This document shows positions 23,301 through 35,300 of a stretch of 64,000 bases of DNA, piece after piece; the first letter of the stretch is position 1, and each line of letters begins with the position of its first letter. The notes beneath the pieces are model-generated. The model was not told the DNA's origin. It saw only the letters and a program-made list of their open reading frames with translations, and made no database searches. The DNA comes from Marthasterias glacialis (Eukaryota > Echinodermata > Asteroidea > Forcipulatida > Asteriidae), in contig OU452229.1 in NCBI GenBank assembly GCA_911728455.2, forward strand, positions 315,001-379,000, given 5' to 3'. Made by a program: the position numbers and the translations under genes.

Positions 23301-26300
23301 CCCCCCCCTCCGTGCACCCTATTTGAAATCTGAAATCTGGACCTTTGAGATTAAAAAACACCAGAATAGAATGTTACTAAGCTTTTTGTATAGTAATTTC
23401 AATGTTTTTCTTTTAAAACTATTTTTCTATTCACACGCAATGTATTTGTTTTTACCTCCATGTCAGACTAAAGTAAACGGCATAACAAGAGCGCTGAAAA
23501 GGGGATTGTTTAGGGGTGAAATGAAAAAGTTAATGATTGGCTAGCAATTGCCTTCCTAGAAATAAAATGGTGCACCCCTTGTGCCCCCTTCAATTTTGGG
23601 GCCGCTGGTTCTGGGTTAGATTGACAACTGTTCTGGTCACTCTGACTGTGAAATGGTTCTGGATCACAGGGGCATAGATTGGCACAACATTCATGTCAGA
23701 ACAACTTGAGACTAGTCTCAGCTACGTGTGAGGCAAGAATGTTTGGTGATACGATTTTCCTGACTTCTATCTCAGGTTCTCATTCAATTCGAAATCGTCA
23801 GCTCCCTCCTGTAATCATCAAACTTTCCCAGACCTTCCATTGAAAATAGCAATTACGAAAACATATCTAACGATCACACAATGCACATCCATCGACATGG
23901 ATAGGACAACCAAGATCACATGCGATAGATAGTGCAGGGCAAATGCGAAACATTGGACGGACTTCAAGATTCGTTGATTTTGTTGGAGACAGACCGTTAG
24001 AGAAGTAATTTATTTAAAGCAAATGACGTACGACAGAAAACATTTAAACTGGAAATGTTTGCATCAGGCTGTACAAGGTGCGTTTGTCTGCATTTACATT
24101 GATCGATTGACCCGCCTCACTTTATGGAGTCAAATCCTGCCCCTTTACTAATTGACGACTTCCATTGCATATTCCCTGATATCTTCAAATCAACATCGAC
24201 CTAGTGGGAACAGTTGTAACTGTTTCCATATTTACCATTTGTAGCCAGTACATTGATATCATCAATGAATATATGCCCCACTCTCTGTCGGCAGAGCGTC
24301 GAGTGCCGAACAGGACGTAACGAACATTTTACCGGGAAAATGGGGTAGGCCTATCAGCAACTAATGTGCAAAATTGTGTTTCAAGAAAACTCAAGTTAAA
24401 TTGTGCTTGGGAACGGAAAACATGTCTTTTGGGTAATTCTAGCTTCAAACATTTAACAGTGACGCCAATTATTTTTTCGACAGGAGCTATTTTTTTTGCT
24501 TATGACTTTCTGTTACTGGGACAAAAAGTGTTGTATTTCGTGTGCCCATTTTTCCGGGCACATGCATGCTGGGGTTGGATTGCGGTTTAAACTCACATTA
24601 AATGACAATAAGAACGGATAGAATTTGATTATTGAGGAACCCTATAAAGATATTTTCGTATGGGCGTGGCAAGCGAAGAGAAATAGGTTTTTAAGATTTG
24701 GTTTTATTTATGAATTTAGTTTTAATTTCTATAAGAGAGGAGTAGACTTTCTCCTTTCAAACACCCCCCAAAAAGTACTAGCGAACTCTACGATCGTGAT
24801 AAATGATTAAAAAGCATACTACGAAGAATAACTTTACAAGATGTTTGGCATAATAACTGCCCGGCAAAGCTATCATATAATGTGGTGCACCTTCCCTGTA
24901 TGACGGTGAAACTCGGGCCGAAGATGGCCACTAAGGGGTGCCCAGGTAGACGAATGACTAATGCGTAGGAAATGACTAGAGTAAAAAGAAGTGCAAAATG
25001 TCATACCTTTGATTGATCTCTAGGGTATAAAGGTCGAAGTCCGTACAAATCTATAATTATGGTCAGTGTCAGCCGTAAATACGGTTTATAGACTTGTTTG
25101 TATAGACGGTTTGTGTGTGTCTCTCTATCCCACATTGTTTTGTTCATCTGCCCTCCTCCAAATCGACTGACCCTTCAGTGAAACTACACAATCATTTTAA
25201 TCTGCCGCTATTTATGGTTAAAGGTGATGGCCCTTCTTTTTTAGTTTTTAATTACCTACCAGCATTTATTGGCGGATTTTATTATTTTTATTTTTTGGGG
25301 TCCAATGCCTTAAATTAAAGCTTGTAAATTTATCGAGTCTTTAAAAATAGCTATTTAAAATTGATATCTTAAGTTTGGGTCAAATCGGCCAAAAATCAGA
25401 CCTCTGCACTTTTATGCAAAAACAATTATCCGCCCTTATTCGGGTGCCATCGCTTAAATAGAACTAATATAATATGTAAACTAATCTTTACTGTTGCTGG
25501 ATACCTGGCCAGGAGTATCAATTACATACATATAAGAGGACCTTTACAAAAATCTGCAGCAATCGTAACCATGTTCCCTCTTTACATTATTAATAATTAG
25601 CTCACGGTTTAATCCCACTCGGCAAAATACACACATGGAATCTGTTTTAATCACGCGAAATCTTGACACATGAAGTACAGGCTATTTTCACTGAAAATCA
25701 ACCATATCTGAAAAGGGGTTACGCATTTGAATCCAATTATATTGAATGTATCCCTCTTTCCCTCTTTCCTGATTCGGCTGGACAGGAGACCATACTTGAA
25801 CGACGCATTGAGCTTTCGTGATTGGCAGACAGGAAGGGCGGAAGTGATGGAGCAACGCTGTTGCGAAGGCTGGAAACAACGTGGCTCCTCCTGTCCCGAA
25901 GGTAAAATTCGGCTCATATTTTAAAGATAGAAATGTGACACATACACAAACTGGTTTATATACGGCGGTTTGGACCCATAAAACAACAATCTCAGTCTTC
26001 TTCCAGGTCGGAAATAACCCGGATTCTTAGGCCCAGAGGGCGTGATCCAATTCTGGGTCAGTTTGACCCGGAATCTGTGTCAATGTGACCCGTAACTTGG
26101 TTAAAACTCTGGACCTTTGACTCGGATTCCGGGTCACCTTGACATGGACTCCAGGTTAAATTGACCCAGAAACTGACCAGGCTCCCTTGGAACCAGCTCG
26201 AGTCAATTCTGACCAAGGAGTGCATTCAAATACCCACATATTCAAATGACCATATTGAGCCTTGAATGGAGAAGTTTGACACCATTTTTGTACGATGAGA

Positions 26301-29300
26301 ACAAAGATGAGACGAGAACAATAATGACGCTATACAAGGAGTGTGCTCAAGATGACGTTTGCATGATAGCAGTTTTGAAAAACTGATGATAGTCAGCTAA
26401 AAATTAAACCAACAGATCCGCAAACTCATATGTCAAATTGATATTCTTTGAAGCCAGAATTGCCAATGGGGCTTTGTCATACATAAACTTGGTAAAAGTT
26501 ATTTTTGCCCTGACCATCGGGACAGTCCCAAACAGGCTAATGAGCTCTCATCTTTTGGAGTCTGATAGAGTCTTCATAATTTAAATACCTAATTTAAATA
26601 TCTATGCGCAATAAGTCTGAACTCATGTTGATATCTCAAAAGGAGTCTGATATGTTATAAGAACGTTTAAAACGTCTGATATCGTTAAACACAGACGGAC
26701 AAAACGTCACATTTAACATAACTCATGGCAAGTTAGTTTCAGCCTCGTGGATTCTAAAAAAAGGTTCAAACTCGAGCAGTTAATTCACTTAATCTTAATA
26801 GATGATCTTGATATCTACCTCTCAAGTCCACCCTTCCTTAAATCCACGTTTGTTATTACCCTGTCGACAATGAGTTCACCATAAAGCCAGAGTCTGTGTC
26901 TCTCTCTCTAGGTCAATCTTAGCGAGCTCACCGGCTTATTGTATTAAAAAGAAAGACAGACTAGATACTGTCTCAGACGTTTAAGGTCTGGATGGTAGTG
27001 ATAATGACCTGCCTCAAGCCTACCTCCTACCTAGAAAAGTCTCCTCCCACCACCCATTGGCATGTAGACGTATGCCAGGAACATACCCTGGGACCCGGGG
27101 CTATTTCAAGGGAAGGAACCATCGTCAATTTCAATAGGGGAAGATTTCTAAACCCGTGCCCACCTATGGTTGTAATGGAAACTTCCTGACAACATTAGCC
27201 TGGCCGGATGACCTGGAGCTAAATATTGCAAAAAGGGAAGAACATTTATGTTGTTTTTCAAAGTTTAAAGGGAAGGTAAATCATGTCTTATCATGGAGTG
27301 TTGGTAAACCTACTTCCTTGTATGATTACTCACTATAATTCAAGCTTTATACATCCCACCACAGTAATCCAATTTGAACTTTTAGGTTCGAATTGGCTCT
27401 CTTTTGATTACATGGAGTAAACACGGAAACATTCAATCTGTAAAGTTAGACCGTTCGTACAGGTGGCCCACTGTATTAGGGCAATTCCACAGTTACCCTC
27501 TAAATTGACAACATAATGTCAGAACTCTTGGTTATGCTGATTTGCTGCAAATTTATATAAATCAACTTATTAAGCCACAATAACCATAACCCGATTTATG
27601 AGTTCTGCGACTAATTATAACGTTAGGAAAAGTGGAATTTGTCTGAAGAAATCGATTACAGACTGCGGTATGCCAGCAGTTAAGGTGATAAATCCATGGA
27701 GAAGCAGAGGTTCGCAGTGACCGTATTATATACGCTATATACCCTTTAAGACACATCTGTAACAACTCTATTTTATGCTTTACTTGTTGAATAACCTCTA
27801 GGGTGCTGACATTATAGTACTGTTTTGGTTTTCCCTTGTGGTATCTCTTTGCTAATTGCAGGAAGTTGTCAATTTCAAACGGAAACATAAATCATAAATA
27901 ATGAAACTTAAGATCCCAAGCAACACCGCTTTTTGTTTTGCCAGGTGGAAGATTTCTTGTGTCCAATAATAGATGGAATGACACTTGACTTTAATAGCCC
28001 ATTGGGCTGTGGTAGTCTGTCACATCCCCTGCTCGCACTGATAATGTAAAGTGCGGTGTGCATGAGAGGGGCCAGACTAACCTAACTTGGGCCTCTAGGC
28101 ACTGACTAACCAGGTTTAAATTTGCGGCTATGGCTTAAGCTACGGCTGCGGCTAAACCACTGCATCTTCCCATACATGGTTGTTATCACTAAGTCTGTAC
28201 ATCAGCCACCAGAGTCAAAGTCAAAGACTTTCAGGTAAGCCGTGATGAACAGTTTGTTGACTTACGTAACTGGCGTTGATGTTTTTTTAAGGGTGCTGAA
28301 ACACACAGCCTGTCCTAAGAACCTACATACCCCTGAAAGTGCTTCTAACACAGCTTCCTTTTTTTAATGATACATGACCACTAATGGCAATGCTACACTT
28401 AAGGTAAAGTGAGGGCGCTATAGTGCGGATGACATGGTGCGTTTTGTTCTTACATTCCGCTCTTACAATCACTCAGAATATTGTGTTTATCATCCAGCTA
28501 TATATCTCAATTACATCACACCCAGCTGTATGAACATTTAATACAATAACCTTCATAAAAAACAAGAATTGTAAAATACAGCGCTCCAAAGCGCCTTTTA
28601 CTTGACATAAATTTGTTCATAAAGGTAGTATCGCTCGCGCAGGCAACGCATTTCGTACGAGAGTAATTACTGCATCACGCCGGGTCCGCGATTACAGTGT
28701 AATTCTTAACTTGTTTATAGCCTTTGTTAAATAGATTTATGCACTGCATGTGCAGATATGGTTTTAATTAATCAATGAATTTATACAACTATTCACGGCC
28801 TACATTTTGACTAATGGACACAAAGACCTACTTAGGTACACAGTTTGCTGAACACAAACACTGCCTTTGACGGCTTCAGGTCTATTTTCAATTCACAAAA
28901 TTAATATCAAGTGTGCTTTTCAGCTTCATGAGTTGGACACATGTCAAATGTAAGAAAAAACGACTTAAACGGACACAAAACACCCAAATAAAATTGAACG
29001 GACAGCAAAATTTACACTGCGGGGGAAATTGCCCTTCAAACTAGTTTGTAGGGGACCGCTGATGTTGTTGAACTTCGCCCCTTGACTACGACTACATTAC
29101 TTTATAACGTTAAAACAAGTGGCATGAGTATTTACAAGCAAGAGAAAATTCACTAAAAGATCGAATACTGATAGTATGGAGAAATGAATAAGTCAGTACG
29201 AACCGTTTGAAGTTGACTCTATGGTGATTCAATTTTCACGCAGTCTTCAGCTCAAGTTCTCGGAAAGACGTGCAGGCTTGCTCAGTTTGGACTTTAACCA

Positions 29301-32300
29301 TGTAATGCAGCCTCACGTGCAGTAAAGGACAACCTACATCCAATGGGCAATAATCAAGTCACAAATTGGTACCAATTTGTGCCTTAGAGGGTTAAAATAT
29401 ACGGTAGAGTTTTGCCAATAGCAAAGGCACGGTGGGTAAAATGTACGGTAGAGTTTTGCCAAAAGCAAAGGCACTGTGCTGTGAGAGATATTAACCATGG
29501 CTTGACGCATAACAAACCATGCACAAAGACACTTTGCTAGTATAATCATGTGTTGCCCATCGGAATGTCCAGGGGCTTGGACAATAAGCCTGGAAATAGA
29601 ATGCACCTGGAATTGGCTTCTTACAATTTCTTGGAAAGTTGTATGTGTTTTGCTATGCCCACAATGCACGAACGATTAATAATCTGTATACTATACTTAT
29701 ATATACATATATATGACTATATAGTCATTGATGTCTTTATATTTTGACTCATGCATTGATTTATACATCTTCACAGCTAAATGTACCATGCCGTGTGAAT
29801 ACGGCTACTGTGCAGCTCCTGATTACTGTGCGTGTCAGGATGGATGGATGGTAAGTCAAATATTGCCTTCCTTCAATTATTTATAAACAACTGATGCCAA
29901 AACAGAGTTTCGTGGAAATAAAGATCAAACAACAAAACAACAAATACAATTTGTGAAAAGGTAAAGTTTAAATAAAAACATTTGTGTGGTCTTCAAGCAC
30001 TATAACCATAGTGGGCGTGTCTACCAGTGGGAACCCGGGAGACTAAAGGGATCGGGAGGGGTGGGGGGGAGGGGGGAGGGGCGGTGACCTTTTGCACTAT
30101 ACAAAACAGTTCAACGAAACACATTCCATGTGAATATAATAGGAAAGGCAAACGTACCACGCATGCGCAAAAACCTACTCTACTTTGGCGTTTTGGGGAA
30201 AAAAATCATTCCCGGCGGGGAGGGGGACGGGTACGAAGACAGGGTGGGGCGCGTGGTCGTCTAGAGGATCAACATCTATTGGTCAAGCATGGTTCATGCA
30301 TGTCCTTGACTAATGTTCTGATTGTACACGGGAGACTTCAAAGGTCATACGATTTAAGGAGTTTCCCCTGAATAGCTATAATGCCTTCTCTAATGAGAGT
30401 GCAGACTTCTACTGCAAGGGATTGTATCTAAGGGAGTATAAGTCTACCTTAGGTTGCATCACAAAGTTCCGGAGCTACTGTTAACAGCCGTGGCATTGCT
30501 GTTTCTCGGGTGGCGTTTGATTGCAACTGACACCAAAGTTGCCAAGGAACATGACTTGTGATGAAGTTGTCCATCATCACACAATAAGCAGAGAATGACA
30601 TGGCGTGCTTGACACAATGATTGGGAGCTCAGGATGGACTGATTACTAAATAATTCCAAGGCTCCGTGACTTGGGGGCAGCGGAGCTGTTTAGCTAATTG
30701 GTGGCTATCGTCCCAGACAGAAGGCAAAATAGTATAGTTGCAGAGGACCTTGGGCAGTGCCGGCTGGTTTAAATTTCCCGTTGTGGTTGGGGGTTTCCCC
30801 CTGGGTTCCCACCGTGGGTGGGGGAGGTCGTGTTAAATACAATAAGGGTTTACTGAAAGAAAATCAGATCCGGAACAATAATTCCATCCCTACGGAAACC
30901 GGGTTCTAGCCCTAGGGTCTTCCCCAAGGAGTGGGGTGGGGGAGGGTTGGGGGCTACGTAATTCTCGAATATGCAATAGGTGTAGTCAGGTGCCAGCATG
31001 ATCCTAGAATCTGGTTCAATGAGGAACCCCGGTGTAGTGGTCAATCTAATTCTAAACTCGGGTCAAAATGACCCGAAGATGGGATCTGACTAAATTGCTA
31101 CATGCTGGGATTCCCAAGGATCAATGGTGTATCTTCCAAACCCGTTAGATACTCTTTGAAGGGGTTATATTTTTAACACTTTTGAGATTGAATTATTCTG
31201 TGATGTGTCTTTATTTCAGGGTCCAACATGCAGTAAGATATGTCCGGCGATATCTGAAGGCGGCCGGTGTCTGGTTGAATGCGACTGCCCGTCCGGGAGG
31301 TGCGACTACGCCACAGGATCATGCGCCTGTCCACTAGGCTACTTTGGGCTGAAGTAAGGGAAATGTGTCCATTTCCCCATCGCCATCTTTTTTTTCTTGC
31401 ATTCAATAAAATGTAACCGAAACCGAGGCTGGAAGGGAAAACAGTCTGACCCCTTTTTATCAATTGATAATTCAAACTATCTGTGTCATTGTGTATACAC
31501 GGGAATCTGACAAACATGGCTGCACATACAGCACGATAAAGGCTGTAGAAGGGGCCCAGTCAGGTACCTTTTAGGTACCATGGTAAACCGTATTCCTCAT
31601 CATTCGTACCTACATTGAAATTGTGTTAAGCCGTGTCCGAATCAAGCGACTTCGGCTATTTAGCCGTTGGTAGCAGCGACAACGTTGAAGATCATGCCTC
31701 TTCGCCGATCCGGCCGTAGCTATGCCCAAGGCCGTTACACTAAGAGCCATTTTAAATTGGTGGCCATGAACTGAAAACGTTTAAGAAGTAATGAAAACAT
31801 ACTATACATTGATTGCATCGTGTTGTTGACATTTTTGAATAGTTTTCTTCAAAAAACTAAAGGCAAAACGTATTTGTGTTGACTGTTTATGGGTGACACC
31901 TTCTAAAAGGGGCGTGCTTAACACAGCATGTTGGGGTCACTTATGAAGGTGAAGGGAGATGGGAACACGTTCTTCTATTTGATTAGAATGAGAACGTGAT
32001 GGCTTGGTAAAATTTCTATCATCGCCCTGCTACCATGGCGTCACGATTATGTGAGGTTGGCCCCGGTGTTCGGAGGTGATTTTCAATTACCTCATGCGGG
32101 CAGGGCTGAAGAAAGTGCGCCCAACTCCCTCATTTGCCATATTTCGTCAGATTCATGGCGGTAAAATTGCCTTCGAGAGCCTTTTAGTAAATAACAAGCC
32201 TGCTCGAGCGGCTGCGAAATGTTTATGTTGGTCCTATATTGGGAGCATAAGACAGACTAAAATGAGTAATTTTGGAGTTTGAGCCGAGGGCTAAATGAGT

Positions 32301-35300
32301 ATTTTTCAAAAGCTGGATCAATGATACTCTTGGAATACATATTAAAAACACGGTCGTCTGGTATAATGTGGGAGCGTCTACCCGTTAATACCAAGGACTT
32401 ATGGGTCCGTGTGGTTTAGAAGATCGAAGACGTCCTCGGTGGGATCCGGAATGTTTGATAAACTGATCCAGGGGCGGATCCAGGATTTTCCAAACGGGGG
32501 GGGGGGGGCGGAAATTTACCGATCAAGCAGCAAATGATGATTGAAGGCAAGTGAACATTGTAGTATAATGTCGAAAGTTTATTTCTCATTGCAAGTGGGC
32601 GGGATGATATCTTGATTTTTTTTTTCGAAAGGTAAAATAGGGGCGTGCGCCCCTCACGCCCCCTTGATCCACCCCTGCGATCGAGGATGATCTCGGTTCG
32701 TTTTTGTGTATGGTTTTCAGTACTGACATAACTGAGACTACGCGTTACAAGAAGAAACATCACTATCCATAGTGATATGTAACATGCCAACACCTATGCT
32801 ATTCCGTGTGCTTAATTTAATTGCGAAAGGTAAACTTAAGTAACATTTCGGGAAAATGTTTTCTTGTTGCAGCTGCAGTATTCCCTGCCCTGTTGGTTAT
32901 CATGGAGCTGATTGCCTTCTACAGTGTCAATGTGACCACAACAATACATGCCGACCAGACACGGGGCTATGCGTGGAACCAGGTGAGTCATGTTTTCAAA
33001 ACTACCATCACTGTAAAACTAAAGAGTTGTTGACGTATTTAACGGTGACTAAATATTTCGATTCGGAGACATACTGAGTCACGTGTTATGCAGCAGTTAA
33101 TTCCAGTTGGTTAAGTCACTTCCAATCCAGAGCATTTATGACAAGTTAGTATGGTGAATCAAATGGTTCGTATGTAGTGTTCATCTCTGTAAAAAGGTAC
33201 GATTTCTTAGAGGAACACATGCGTTACGATTCCCTATTTTTCAAAGCCCAGACCAATTCAACCGTTCTGTAAAAATGCCATTAACTAAGCAATTCACATC
33301 TTTATGAATAAGGCTTTACGATTTGCAAGGGATTTTGTGCAATGTGATTGTTTGCATTTGGCAACTCGGAAAAGGAACAGAGCGTTGAGGAGCAATTTTT
33401 GGATTTTTATCTATCATTACGTTATTTCAGGCGGACATACTTCTTGGGAGTGTCAAATTCATTGAAAATTGTCCAGTTTTGTTTATGTCCCCGCCCACAC
33501 CATTTCCAATTATGTATCACATCTTGATGAGCAGACGTGAGTTTAAAGGGACAGTCTTTTCGTAAGAGAGATTACCACAATGCATCTGGGTCAAAGATAA
33601 ATAAATATGATTATCAATAAAAAAGAATTAATGTATGTTACGATTGAAAACCATTGATACTGTTGGGGACAAAAGCTCGAATATTTACAGTCAACTTTGT
33701 ACAAATCTAGTGCAATGGGTTTATTTCCCCCTGAATCCATTGTTGATAAGTCATAGCTCACATTTTTCTCACAACTATCCAACATGCCACTGCCTGGTAA
33801 GATAACGTCATGAACTATGTTTAGGCTAACCATGATCTGGGAAAGCGATGGATGACGTTGCACAATTTATTTTTAATTTATTGAGGGTGAAGAAAACCAA
33901 TATGTAGAGATACCCTTTAACACAGCACTCAGTCTGTGGACGCCGAGTTCAAAATCACCCCAGGTTACCGACAGCACAAGCCAATGTGTCATCACTTGAC
34001 GTCAAAAACCATTTCATAATGCATCATCAAATTTAAGGATACCACACTTTTTGGGGACCTTGACTACAGGGTCGGGCCTTCGGGGTCAATCTTCAGGTAG
34101 TTTCTTTTCTTCTAGTTTTCTTTGAGAGTACCTGAGAAAATGAGTCATCTTTTTTCTTCTTTTCCGGAGAGGGTTGCCAGGAGTACTCGTATTTTAAGGA
34201 ACGTTCTGCCTAGCGTTGAACTTTATAAGACAGTCTCAGCCTCAATAGACCGATTGTGCGACCTGCGTCACGTGACCTATTGTGGGTATTAAATGCTAAC
34301 ATACACGACGTCCTCCGATGATAATTGTTGCATCTGTTTATTCGAGGCTTTTCTTTCTCGAAATCTGTAAAAAATATTCCGGATTTTCTACCAGAGACCT
34401 TTGAGTGGCTGAATAAAGCCAGTAAGGACAGTTCCAGCAAGTCTTGGAAATTGTACAAGTAACATATTGACAAACTTCAATCCTGTTTTCTCCCCAGAAC
34501 AAAACCATTGATATTAATTAAATTGTTTTGGCATCGTCATACCTCCTCCCCTCCCCCACCAAACCGTTATAGACTTATAGACGTTGGATGACCGGTAGCA
34601 GGTGCCACTTAAATTGTGACCTTGAAATTAGAGCATTGGCCAGTATATACCGGACCCAAAGACAGGTTGATAGCCATACACTCCAGTCACTCTAACTAGA
34701 TTAGTGTTGCTTTTTTATTTGGTGTTGGACCTAAAGCCCTGCAGCTCACCTCAAATCCACCCTTGATGAGAGGGGTGGCATCCACCGGTGGTCATCTCAA
34801 ACAAAGGTTGCCATCTAAGAAGTGGTGAATGACTTGGCAGTTGTGTGGGAGCAGTAACCCCGTTCTTTGCCCCAGATTTGTACGCGAGGGTCAAGCCCCC
34901 AACCGACACAATCCATTTAATCCGGATTGAGATAGCGCTTGTTGCCGAGTGTGCACGGATTTATAGTTTGTTTCCTTGGATTAAGTTTCCTCATAAGAAG
35001 CAACCAAACACATGCAAATTAAGAAGGGTAAAAAACCCACCCAACTCTGCCCTGAAATCTAAATTTAAATGCTCAAAGGCTACATCAGTTTAATTTCAAG
35101 GGTTCGTTAACAAAACAACTTCGTTAGAAAACTGAACTTTCCAATTGTCAATAATGTTTAAGTCTTGCCGTACGGTGATATCCACAGGCAGATGCAACTC
35201 GGGAGGGATTCGAACACACGACCTTCCGCATTCTAGAGGTCTTCATCGCTACACCCCGTGTGTATACCCCCTGTAAAAAAAAATAAAGTTATTTGAAAAC

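Noticed and set aside
26020-26170. Recurring TTGACCCGGA / GGGTCA phrases, also near 23.0 and 31.07 kb
   Set aside because: Too irregular to define a unit or ends; likely decayed repeat, not separable from chance by eye.
32416-32793. 125-residue minus-strand frame
   Set aside because: It runs through the CAGGGGCGGATCC element, with proline encoded by the G run; no domain.
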